This document shows, in pieces, positions 17,083-24,777 of a stretch of DNA of 34,452 bases (positions within the stretch are counted from its first letter, which is position 1; the number at the start of each line of letters is the position of its first letter). The position numbers were made by a program, and so were the translations under genes. A model generated the notes under the pieces. The model saw only the letters and a program-made list of their open reading frames with translations, did not search any database and was not told the DNA's origin. Source of the stretch: Gemmatimonadota bacterium (GTDB lineage: Bacteria; Gemmatimonadota; Gemmatimonadetes; Longimicrobiales; RSA9); the NCBI GenBank assembly GCA_007126035.1, contig SLCC01000179.1:1-34452 (forward strand), written 5' to 3'.

Positions 17083-18810
17083 TCAGCGCTGGTACACCAC
17101 CTGGCCGCCGAGGACGGTGTAGAGCACGTGCGCGTCCCTGACCTGGCTGGCGGGCACGGTCATGATGTCGTGGGAGAGCACCACGATGTCGGCCAGCTTG
17201 CCGGGTGTGATGGAGCCTTTCACGTCCTCCTCGAACGCGGAGATGGCGCCGGCCATGGTGTAGCTGTACAGCGCCTCCTCCCGTGTCTTCCGCTGCTCGG
17301 GGAAGAAGTAGCTGCCGTCGGGCAGCTCCCTGGTGATGGAGGCGTGGAAGCTGACCAGCGGATCGATGGGCTCCACGGGGACATCCGTCCCGTTGGTGAC
17401 CACCGCTCCGGCGTCCAGGAGGGAGCGCCAGACGTAGGCGCCCGTCCGGGCACGCTCCTGGCCCACCCGCTGCGGGACCCAGGGCCCGTCGGAGGTGCAG
17501 TGGTTGGCCTGCATGGAAGCGATCACGCCCAGCTCGGCGAAGCGGGGGACGTCGGCGGGGTCCAGGTGCTGCGCGTGCTCGATCCGCCAGCGCAGGTCCG
17601 TCTTCTCCGGGTTCGCCCGGAAGACCTCCTCGTAGATGTTCAGGGTCTCCTGGTTGCCCCGGTCGCCGATGGCGTGGGTGTTGACCTGGAACCCGTGGCG
17701 GATGGCGACCTCGGCGATCCGTCGTAGCTCCTCCGGATCGAGCTGGGGCAGGCCCGCCGTCTCCGGATTGTCGGCGTACGGCTCCAGCAGCCAGGCGCCG
17801 TGGGTGCCCAGCGCGCCGTCGAGCTGCGTCTTGATGGAGCGGACGGTGAGGAAGTGGTCGCCGTATCCCAGGAGCCGGTACTCCGGCAGCCGTCGCTCCA
17901 GGGCTGCCGGGGATGCGCCGCGGACCATGGCGTAGAGCCGGACCGGCAGCTCGCCCGCGTCGGCCAGGGCCCGGAAACCGTCGATCTCGGCCAGGCTCGC
18001 CCCTGCATCGTGGAAGCTGGTCACCCCGTAGCGAATCGCCTCCTCGCCGGCCAGACGGACCTGCTCGCGGAAGTGGGCCTGACGCTGCTCCGCCGTGCGC
18101 TGGTCGTCGGCCCGTGCCTGTACCCGCCTGGCCAGGCCCTGGGCCGCCTGGCGCAGGTAACCCGTGGCCTCGCCGTCGGCGCCACGCACGATGGTGCCGC
18201 CCGGCGGGTCCGGCGTGTCCCGGTCGATACCCGCCAGCTCCAGCGCCATGGCGTTGGCGATGGAGCCGTGGCCGCTGGCGTGGGTGAGGAGCACCGGGTT
18301 GTCCGGGCTCACCCGGCTGAGGGCGTGGTGTGGCGGTACTCCGTCGACGGTGCCGGGCGGCGCCGGGACCCACTTGTCCTGGTGCCAGCCGCGGCCCAGG
18401 ATCCACTCGCCGGGCTCCGCTGACCGGGCGGACTCGGCCACCATCTGGACCAGCTGATCCCAGCTGTCCGCCTGGGTCAGGTCGAGGATCATCTTCGCGG
18501 TCCCGAGACCGAGGAAGTGGCCGTGCCCTTCCACGAAGCCCGGGATGGCCAGCCGGCCCTCGAGGTCGACGACGCGGGTGTCCGGGCCGATGTGGGCACG
18601 GATCTCCTCGTCGCTGCCCACGGCGACGATCCATTGCCCGCGGGAGGCCACGGCCTGGACCTCGGGCCGGTCCGGGTCCACCGTGACGATCTTTCCGTTC
18701 AGGAGCACCAGGTCCGCCGGCGCCGTCCGCGAGCCCAGCATCGCTGCTCCCAGGATCAGCACACCGGCCAGTGCGGCGACTACGAGGTACGGCAGGTAAC
18801 GTGAGGTCAT
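17083..18810 (-). CDS. membrane-anchored metal-dependent amidohydrolase (YtcJ-like, amidohydrolase family 3)
   Basis: 575 residues. An N-terminal transmembrane segment (about 8-26) anchors or exports it. Then comes the small beta domain start DLVLLNGKIVTVDPDRPEVQAVA typical of amidohydrolases. Metal-site motifs are GFVEGHGHF, VNTHAIGDRG, RIEHAQHL and TNGTDVPVEP, and the closing signature is GSITPGKLADIVVLS. This order is that of the YtcJ/LAF3-like branch, whose members hydrolyse amides or N-acyl amino compounds; substrates are mostly unknown. It sits between two S9 peptidases on the same strand, separated by 197 and 186 nt, so it may be transcribed separately. The ribosome site before ATG 18810 is weak. 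Confidence 0.9.
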   Translation of the reverse strand: MTSRYLPYLVVAALAGVLILGAAMLGSRTAPADLVLLNGKIVTVDPDRPEVQAVASRGQWIVAVGSDEEIRAHIGPDTRVVDLEGRLAIPGFVEGHGHFLGLGTAKMILDLTQADSWDQLVQMVAESARSAEPGEWILGRGWHQDKWVPAPPGTVDGVPPHHALSRVSPDNPVLLTHASGHGSIANAMALELAGIDRDTPDPPGGTIVRGADGEATGYLRQAAQGLARRVQARADDQRTAEQRQAHFREQVRLAGEEAIRYGVTSFHDAGASLAEIDGFRALADAGELPVRLYAMVRGASPAALERRLPEYRLLGYGDHFLTVRSIKTQLDGALGTHGAWLLEPYADNPETAGLPQLDPEELRRIAEVAIRHGFQVNTHAIGDRGNQETLNIYEEVFRANPEKTDLRWRIEHAQHLDPADVPRFAELGVIASMQANHCTSDGPWVPQRVGQERARTGAYVWRSLLDAGAVVTNGTDVPVEPIDPLVSFHASITRELPDGSYFFPEQRKTREEALYSYTMAGAISAFEEDVKGSITPGKLADIVVLSHDIMTVPASQVRDAHVLYTVLGGQVVYQR

Positions 18811-18996
18811 GTCGTCAATTGGATTGGGGAGTGGTTCGGTGACTCAGGGAAACCGATACTATCGAGGATATCGCCAGGTCCCTGGGAGCGAAAGAGCCGC
18901 CCCGGGGCCGGCCTGCCGGGGCCGCCGGCACACCGATCCGCCGCCCCGGCCATTCCGCCCCCCGGTCGGCACGCTCCCGGTCACTCCATCCCCCGG

Positions 18997-21558
18997 TCAC
19001 CCGTCCGCTCCCAGGAGCACCCTCTCGAACAGGTCAGCCACCCGCCGGTAGTAGTCGTACCGGCCGGCCGGGTGTGCGAAGTTGTGGCGCTCCAGGGGAT
19101 AGAACATCACGTCGAATTCCTTCTCCAGCTCGATCAGGCGCTGGACCAGGCGTACGGCATCCTGGAAGTGCACGTTGTCATCGATGACGCCGTGGACGAT
19201 GAGCAGCGCGTCCTCGAGCCCTTCGGCATGGTAGATGGGGCTCGAGGTGCGGTAGGCCTCCTCGTCCTCGAAGGGCAGGTTCAAAATCCGGCTGGTCCAG
19301 CCGTCGCTGTAGTGGGCCCAGTCGGTGACGCCGTCGTTTGAAACCCCCGCCGCGAACACGCCGGGGTAGCGGAACAGCGACATGAGGGTGAAGAAGCCGC
19401 CATACGAGACGCCGTACATGCCCACCCGGCCAGGATCGATGCCGTGCTCGCCGGCGAGCCAGTCCACCGCCGCCACGGCGCCGTCCACGTCGCTCATGCC
19501 CATGGACCGGTAGATGTCGGTGCGATAGTCCCGGCCGAAGCCCGAGCTGCCCCGGTAGTCGAAGTCCAGCACCGTGTAGCCCTGCTCCACGAGCCAGTGG
19601 ATAAAGCCCACGTGGTTGGCGAAGCCGTACACCGACCAGCCCCGGTGCGCGAACTGCCGGTACCCGCCGCCGTGGATGTGGAGAACCGCGGCCCGCTCCT
19701 GGTTGGGCTGGTCCGGGAGGTAGAGGGCCGCCCACACCGGGTCGCCATCGGGGTGGGGGAAGGCGACGATCTCCGGCCGGCGCCAGCGGTGGGCGGCGAA
19801 CCGCTGGGAGCCGCTCACGGTGACCCGCACCTCGTCGCCCCCTGGCCTCGCCTGCTGGAGGAAGAGATCCGGGAGCTGGACCGTCTCGCCCCAGGTCACC
19901 GCCACCCGCGAGCCGTCAGGAGACAGTCGGCCCACGCTGCGCCCCTGCCGCTCCGTGATCCGCGCCAGGTCGCCGCCGGCGGCGGGCAGGAGGTAGAGGT
20001 GGTCGTCCGCCGGGTGCTCCCGACTGGCCTGGAGCAGCCAGGTGGATCGGTCCCGCGACAGCTCGGCGCCCCGGACCTCCCATGCGCCGCCGGTCAGGGC
20101 CCGTGTCCCCGCGCCATCTCCCCACAGGTAGAGGTGGCTCCATCCCGACCGCTCCGAGGCGAAGGCCAGGCGGCCATCCGGGAACCACTCCAGGAGGGTG
20201 GGCTGGAGGCTGCCGCCCTGGATGGGCGGGCCGCCGATCCAGGCCGGGTCGTGCTGGTGGTCGATCACCCGCACGTCCCCGGTGGCCGGGTCCAGGAGCC
20301 CGATCCAGAGGTCCTTGTGGTCACGGGACAGGAGCTGCACCGCCGCACGGTCGCCGTCCGGGCTCCACCAGGGACCGTGGATCACCGTTGGCCGGCCCTC
20401 CGCCTCCGCCAGAGACACCTGGACCATCTCCACGCTGTCAGGGTGGAGGCGAGGGTCGATCCGCACGATACCCATGCCCACCTCGTCACGGGGCTCGCCC
20501 ACCTTCGGCCGAGCGGTGGGCGCGCGGGTGTAGCCCGATTCGTGGGCGTAATCGGCATAGACCGTGGCCTCGCGCCTGGCCGGCCGGGTCCACCTGACGG
20601 CCAGCCAGCTCCCGTCAGGGGACAGGCGGATCCGGTCTATGCGGACACCGCGGGCCACAGGGATGGCCTGCGTCGGCGTGCCGTCCACCACCCGCGAGCG
20701 CTCCCTGCGAGCGTCGTCACGGGCCCGGGCCTGGTCGTGGTGCCGGATCAGCTCCCGCTGCTGGGCCTCGAGCCAGCGGGCCATCTCGCCTCGCGTGTCC
20801 CGCTCCAGCGTGTGCCGCCGCGTGAGGCGGACCGTCCGCCCCTCCGCCAGCTGGTGCCGATACAGGTCCTCGCCCAGCATGAACAGGATCGAGCCGTCGT
20901 CCGGCGTGAATTCGGGGAACCGGACGGGGGTGGCCCCGGAATGGATCACGCGGGTACGCGCCAGGTCGGCGGCCGGCCCCGCGCCTGCTCCGCCGCCAGG
21001 CGCAGCGGGTGGGGCGGACCCCACCGCCGGACCGGCTTCCCAGAAGTACAGGTCTCCGCCTGAGGCCCAGACGGCACGCCGCCCATCCGCGCTCCACTCG
21101 GGCGACGACGCCGGCACCAGGTGCACCAGCGAATCGGGCAGCTCCGACACCGTGGCGCCCTCCCGGTCCACACGGTACCACGGGTCCAGGTCCGGGTCCT
21201 CATCGGGTTGCGGGTCACGGTGCCAGCGGAAGTACACACCCGAGCCGTCCAGCGCCCAGCGCACGCCGCGCACCTCCTGGCCCAGCCACCGGTCCGGGCT
21301 CGCCACGTCACGGAGCGTGAGCAGGGAAGGGGCCGCCGCGCCCGCCACGCCCGTAACCTCCGCGACGGCACCGGCGGGCGACGCCGCCTGGTACTGTCGC
21401 ACCGGCGTCGGAAAGAATCCACCGGACTGGGCCTCCAGCAAGGACGGCGCTCCCAGCCACGAGAACGCCGACACCAGCGCGACGACGAAACCGGTAAGGG
21501 CCATGGCCGGGAGCGAGCCGCCAGGCCTCGTCCAGCGGTCCGGGTTGGGTATCGACAT
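18997..21558 (-). CDS. secreted S9B/DPP-IV-like serine peptidase
   Basis: 853 residues from the ATG at 21558 (GAGAG upstream); the longer frame upstream is a chance extension. It has a signal segment (about 19-42). A long beta-propeller domain follows with LSPDGSWLAVRW, WSPDGDRAAV, WFPDGRLAFAS and LSPDGSRVAV blades. The C-terminal hydrolase has Ser718 (GVSYGG), Asp793 (VHGVIDDNVHF) and His825 (ERHNF). The DDNVHF motif is characteristic of dipeptidyl peptidase IV relatives, which remove X-Pro dipeptides from peptide N-termini; the residue-level specificity is inferred. About half the length precedes the catalytic domain, in line with the family. Relationship to the other S9 enzyme at 14.6-16.9 kb is distant, so this is not a recent duplication. 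Confidence 0.92.
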   Translation of the reverse strand: MSIPNPDRWTRPGGSLPAMALTGFVVALVSAFSWLGAPSLLEAQSGGFFPTPVRQYQAASPAGAVAEVTGVAGAAAPSLLTLRDVASPDRWLGQEVRGVRWALDGSGVYFRWHRDPQPDEDPDLDPWYRVDREGATVSELPDSLVHLVPASSPEWSADGRRAVWASGGDLYFWEAGPAVGSAPPAAPGGGAGAGPAADLARTRVIHSGATPVRFPEFTPDDGSILFMLGEDLYRHQLAEGRTVRLTRRHTLERDTRGEMARWLEAQQRELIRHHDQARARDDARRERSRVVDGTPTQAIPVARGVRIDRIRLSPDGSWLAVRWTRPARREATVYADYAHESGYTRAPTARPKVGEPRDEVGMGIVRIDPRLHPDSVEMVQVSLAEAEGRPTVIHGPWWSPDGDRAAVQLLSRDHKDLWIGLLDPATGDVRVIDHQHDPAWIGGPPIQGGSLQPTLLEWFPDGRLAFASERSGWSHLYLWGDGAGTRALTGGAWEVRGAELSRDRSTWLLQASREHPADDHLYLLPAAGGDLARITERQGRSVGRLSPDGSRVAVTWGETVQLPDLFLQQARPGGDEVRVTVSGSQRFAAHRWRRPEIVAFPHPDGDPVWAALYLPDQPNQERAAVLHIHGGGYRQFAHRGWSVYGFANHVGFIHWLVEQGYTVLDFDYRGSSGFGRDYRTDIYRSMGMSDVDGAVAAVDWLAGEHGIDPGRVGMYGVSYGGFFTLMSLFRYPGVFAAGVSNDGVTDWAHYSDGWTSRILNLPFEDEEAYRTSSPIYHAEGLEDALLIVHGVIDDNVHFQDAVRLVQRLIELEKEFDVMFYPLERHNFAHPAGRYDYYRRVADLFERVLLGADG

Positions 21559-21729
21559 CGATCGACTCTCTGTTCTTTGATCCACAGCGCTCGAAGAACT
21601 TGCCGGTGCGCGTCCCGCATGTCCACCTTTCGGCCAGCGATGTAGAGCTGCTCCACCACCGTCGAGCACTCCAGCGGGCTGGAGCCCTGAGAGCGTCAAT
21701 GTTCGCCCAGCAAGCTCGGCGGTGGGCAA
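21559..21729 (-). pseudogene. possible decayed C-terminus of an amidohydrolase
   Basis: Between the ATPase and the S9B gene, the minus strand can be read as ELAGRTLTLSG in one frame and, after a frame change near 21690, GSSPLECSTVVEQLYIAGR KVDMRDAHRQ in another. That matches the pattern of the last strand and tail of imidazolonepropionase-type amidohydrolases (ADLVVLSGDPLE...VEQVYIAGR...MRDRH..L). No start, metal motif or proper stop is present, and the ATPase gene abuts it. I infer a gene remnant interrupted by a frameshift and truncated upstream. The match is from remembered family patterns only and the stretch is short. Confidence 0.35.
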
Positions 21730-21751
21730 CCGTGGCCCCAGCGCCTTCCGC

Positions 21752-22888
21752 TCACCCCGTCTCCCGCCGCACCCACTCCCGGAAGAAGGGGTTCTCGAAC
21801 CGGGTCGACCCCGCCTCCCGGACCAGAATCGACCGGCCGGTGAGGGCGTCCAGGGCGGTGGTCACCGACGACGATGGGCCCAGCTCGAAGCGCTGCCGGG
21901 TCTCCTGGGCGTGCAGCTCAACGGCGCCCGCCGCCACTGCCCGGAGCAGGCGCTGCTGGAGCGGCGTCAAATACTCCCAGGTGCGGCGGAGCCCCGTGTC
22001 GTCGTTGCGGACGATCTCGGCGATGGCCGTCTCCACCGCGTCCCCGTCGGCCCGACCCGACAGCGCCGCCTGGAACCAGAGGGTGCGAGCCGCCTGGACC
22101 ACGTCCTGGGTTCGCGGACCCACCCGCTCCACCAGCGCCGCGCCCACGCCCCGCGCCCGCACCCCCGAGCCGGTCAGCCGCTCGTCGATCCACCGGGCCA
22201 GGTGCGCCGGGGCCATGGCGCCCACGTGGAGCTTCTCGAAGAAAGCGTAGAACGCTCGCTTGGGCTGGAGCATGGCCTGGATCAGCGACTCCTTCGACCC
22301 GGCGCATACGAACGACGTCGCCCGGTTCTCCTGCATCCGGTTCCGCAGCAGCCACTCCGCTCCCTCGCCGCCCAGCTCGCTCAGCCGCTGGAACTCGTCC
22401 AGCACCACCACCACCGGCGACGACTCACGCGCCGAAACCGACTCCACTCGGTCCAGCACCCGCTCCAATAACGCCCGCTCCGCCTCACCGCCCCGCGGCC
22501 GCGCCTCCAGACCCACGCCCAGACGCGGATTCCCCAGCTCGTCGAAGCCGAGCGTCACCACCGGGCTCAGCGTCCGCGCCCACTCCACCAACCGGCCGTG
22601 CCACGGCTCCACCGCCGACACCGCCGCCAGCAGCCGGTCCGCCACCTCCACCAGCGACGCCGCCGTCGCCAGGTCCGCGTGGATCACCACCCCGCCACCC
22701 GACCGAACCCGGACCGCCGACACCGCCAGAATGCTGCTCTTCCCCATCCGCCGGGGGCCGTAGACCAGCAGCCGGCCGCGGCCGGTCATCGCCCGGACCA
22801 CCATGTCGACCTCGTCGGCCCGGTCCGTGAAGTAGGACCCGACCACGTGCTCGGCGGTGCGGAATGGGTTATCGGTCATGGGGGTCAT
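21752..22888 (-). CDS. AAA+ ATPase with winged-helix-like C-terminus (PF01637-like)
   Basis: 378 residues from the ATG at 22888; an ATG at 22879 (MTDNPFR) is an alternative and neither has a clear ribosome site. The start FRTAEHVVGSYFTDRADEVD is the entry motif of archaeal-type ATPases. Walker A is GPRRMGKSS (44-52) and Walker B is VVVVLDEFQ (159-167, Asp164/Glu165). The tail (about residues 300-378) reads like a winged-helix domain: TPLQQRLLRAVA, then SSSVTTALDALTGRSILV, then FENPFFREWV. These stand-alone ATPases are of unclear role and often patchily distributed. It lies between a probable gene relic and the etf operon, with a perfect palindrome upstream, which suggests its own regulation and possibly recent arrival. 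Confidence 0.85.
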   Translation of the reverse strand: MTPMTDNPFRTAEHVVGSYFTDRADEVDMVVRAMTGRGRLLVYGPRRMGKSSILAVSAVRVRSGGGVVIHADLATAASLVEVADRLLAAVSAVEPWHGRLVEWARTLSPVVTLGFDELGNPRLGVGLEARPRGGEAERALLERVLDRVESVSARESSPVVVVLDEFQRLSELGGEGAEWLLRNRMQENRATSFVCAGSKESLIQAMLQPKRAFYAFFEKLHVGAMAPAHLARWIDERLTGSGVRARGVGAALVERVGPRTQDVVQAARTLWFQAALSGRADGDAVETAIAEIVRNDDTGLRRTWEYLTPLQQRLLRAVAAGAVELHAQETRQRFELGPSSSVTTALDALTGRSILVREAGSTRFENPFFREWVRRETG

Positions 22889-22908
22889 GGGGCACCGAAC
22901 CCGCGGGT

Positions 22909-22945
22909 CGTCACGCAGTTATACGTCACGTAATATTACGTGACG
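22909..22945. promoter_or_regulatory. perfect 22-bp palindrome plus extra half-site upstream of the ATPase
   Basis: Positions 22924-22945 are a perfect palindrome with half-site CGTCACGTAAT and no central gap. A further CGTCACG lies at 22909-22915, 15 bp away in the same orientation. The AT-rich centre taatat resembles a -10 element on both strands. The site starts 36 bp upstream of the ATPase start and about 54 bp past the etfA stop. This geometry suits a dimeric repressor site rather than a terminator, because no loop remains. The regulator is unknown. Confidence 0.7.
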
Positions 22946-22998
22946 GAGGCCGCGCGGCAAGGACGGCCGGCTGGGGCCCGGAGACGGTAGGGAACGCT

Positions 22999-23967
22999 TC
23001 AGTGACCCTGCCTGATCTTCTCGGTCAGTACCGGGAGCAGATCCATCAGGTCGGCGACCACGCCGACGTCCGCGGACTGGAAGATGGGCGCCTTCGGGTT
23101 CTTGTTGACGGCCAGCAGGAACGGGTTCCCCTTGACGCCTCCCAGATGCTGGAACGATCCGCTGATCCCGAGGGCGAGATAGACCTTCGGCTTCACGGTC
23201 TTCCCGGAGGTGCCGACCTGCCGTGAGTTCTCGAGCCACTTCGCGTCGATGATCGGCCGTGAACAGCAGACCGCCGCACCCATGGCCTCGCTCAGCTCCT
23301 CGACCAGGGCGAGGTTCTCCTCGTCGCCGATCCCGCGCCCCACGGAGACGAGCACCTCCTCGCGGGTGATGTCCACGTCTCCCGTCTCGGCCTCGATCAG
23401 CTCGACGAACCTCCGCCGCGCCGCGATCCCGTCGGCGTCCGTCGACCTGTCCACGACCTGGCCGGACGCTGAGCCGCTTTGCGCGGCGGGGAACGCGCCG
23501 GGACGGATCGTGATCACCGCGCCGTTGGCGACGTTGCAGTGAACGTGCGCACTCACCTGGCCGGCGAACTCCTGGCGCACGACCTTCAGAGTGGTGCCCT
23601 CCAGCCCGTCGGCGTCCACCACATCAGGTACGTAAGTGGCGCCGAGCCTCACCGCCAACCCGGGTCCGAGGTCGAGTCCGAACGTGTTGTGGGGCAGCAG
23701 CGTCATCGACCCTGGGGTCAGCAGCTTGACGAGGAGCGGCCGCAGCAGCTCCGCGTTCGGATACGCCAGCGCCTCGGTGTCGAGCTTCCAGACCTCGTCG
23801 AAGGAGCGGGCCGCTTCCCGGGCCACCGCGTCCACCCCGGAGCCGGCGACGATGGCGGTGGGGCTGCTCCCGGGAAACAGCCGCTGGGCCGCGGTCGCCA
23901 GCTCGAGGGCGGTGTCGTCGATGGTGCCTGCACTATGAGCGACGTAAACGAAGACTCTGGCGTCCAT
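22999..23967 (-). CDS. etfA: electron transfer flavoprotein alpha subunit
   Basis: 322 residues; forms the heterodimer with EtfB that accepts electrons from acyl-CoA dehydrogenases. The C-terminal FAD-binding domain has SVGRGIGDEENLALVEELSE, RPIIDAKWLENSRQVGTSG, and LALGISGSFQHLGG followed by AVNKNPKAPIFQSADVG; these are the signature stretches of EtfA. The ATG at 23967 overlaps the etfB TAA (TAATG), so the two are translationally coupled. It is the last gene of the beta-oxidation operon. The FAD signature carries SFQ where many proteins have AIQ, a minor difference. Length matches the family. Confidence 0.94.
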   Translation of the reverse strand: MDARVFVYVAHSAGTIDDTALELATAAQRLFPGSSPTAIVAGSGVDAVAREAARSFDEVWKLDTEALAYPNAELLRPLLVKLLTPGSMTLLPHNTFGLDLGPGLAVRLGATYVPDVVDADGLEGTTLKVVRQEFAGQVSAHVHCNVANGAVITIRPGAFPAAQSGSASGQVVDRSTDADGIAARRRFVELIEAETGDVDITREEVLVSVGRGIGDEENLALVEELSEAMGAAVCCSRPIIDAKWLENSRQVGTSGKTVKPKVYLALGISGSFQHLGGVKGNPFLLAVNKNPKAPIFQSADVGVVADLMDLLPVLTEKIRQGH

Positions 23968-24758
23968 TACCTGATCCCTCCCTGGGCTCTGAGCAGATCG
24001 ACGATCCTGTCGGCGATTTCTTCGGTGCTCCCCTCGATCATCTCGGCAGCGGCTCGCTGCTCCGGAACGAAGTAGTCGACCCGCCTGACCTTCGCTCCCG
24101 CGGTGCCGACGGTTTCTGCGGAGATGCCGAGGGCTTCCGCATCCATGACCGGAAGCTCGATGGACGCGACCTTCCGGATCCCGCGGACGCCCACGTAGCG
24201 CGGCTCATTGATCCCGGTCTGGATCGACAGGACGCACGGGGTCTCGATCTCGTTGATCTCCTGGCTGCCGCCGTCGATCTCCCGGCCGATCCGGAGCGGA
24301 CCATCGCTGTTCGTCTCGACGAGGTTGACCACCGAGGCGTAGGGCCAATCCAGCAGGGCCGCCAGCATCCCACCCACCTGCGCGGCACCGTCGTCGGCCT
24401 GCGCCCCGGTCAGGATCAGGTCGTAGGTCCCGTTCTTCGCGGCGGCCGCCAGGATCGTCGCGGTGCCGAGGCCGTCCGATCCCTCGAACGCCTCGTCCGT
24501 CAGCAGGAGCCCCTGGGACGCGCCCATGGCCATCTGGCGACGGACCACTTCTTCCCCCTCGTCGTCGTCGACGGAGACGATCGTGACGTTCCCACCCGTC
24601 CGTTCGGCGATCCGGACCGCTTCCTCCACCGCGTAGTTGTCCCACTCGTTGACCGAATAGACCAGGTCATCGCGCTCGATGTCCCCGCCGTCCGGCCCGA
24701 TGCTGATCTCGTTCTCTGCCGGGTCGGGCACCCGTTTCACGCAAACCAGGATCTCCAT
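23967..24758 (-). CDS. etfB: electron transfer flavoprotein beta subunit
   Basis: 263 residues from the ATG at 24758 (MEILVCVKRVPDP, preceded by GGGAAG), the canonical EtfB start; the longer frame overlaps the upstream gene. Features are SVNEWDNYAVEEAVRI near residue 50, and the AMP/FAD-contact region DLILTGAQADDGAAQVGGMLA, where most EtfB proteins have TGxQAxDxDxxQVGP. CVLSIQTGINEPRYVGVRGIRKV is the conserved recognition-loop region. It pairs with EtfA to carry electrons from acyl-CoA dehydrogenase to the membrane Fe-S oxidoreductase encoded 19 nt upstream. The order oxidoreductase-etfB-etfA supports that chain. It belongs to the ordinary, non-bifurcating setting by context, though this was not tested. 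Confidence 0.94.
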   Translation of the reverse strand: MEILVCVKRVPDPAENEISIGPDGGDIERDDLVYSVNEWDNYAVEEAVRIAERTGGNVTIVSVDDDEGEEVVRRQMAMGASQGLLLTDEAFEGSDGLGTATILAAAAKNGTYDLILTGAQADDGAAQVGGMLAALLDWPYASVVNLVETNSDGPLRIGREIDGGSQEINEIETPCVLSIQTGINEPRYVGVRGIRKVASIELPVMDAEALGISAETVGTAGAKVRRVDYFVPEQRAAAEMIEGSTEEIADRIVDLLRAQGGIR

Positions 24759-24777
24759 GTCGCTTCCCGTGAAGGGT

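Noticed and set aside
14573-18634. Open frame of 1353 codons joining the S9 peptidase to upstream sequence
   Set aside because: The upstream part is an off-frame reading of the amidohydrolase gene and the intergenic region. A signal peptide and a strong ribosome site mark the true start at 16885.
19444-21063. 539-codon plus-strand frame opposite the S9B peptidase
   Set aside because: Shadow frame with biased composition; no ribosome site or family signature.
22924-22945. Palindrome as the terminator of the etf operon
   Set aside because: It has no central loop bases and no following T run, so a protein-binding site is more likely.
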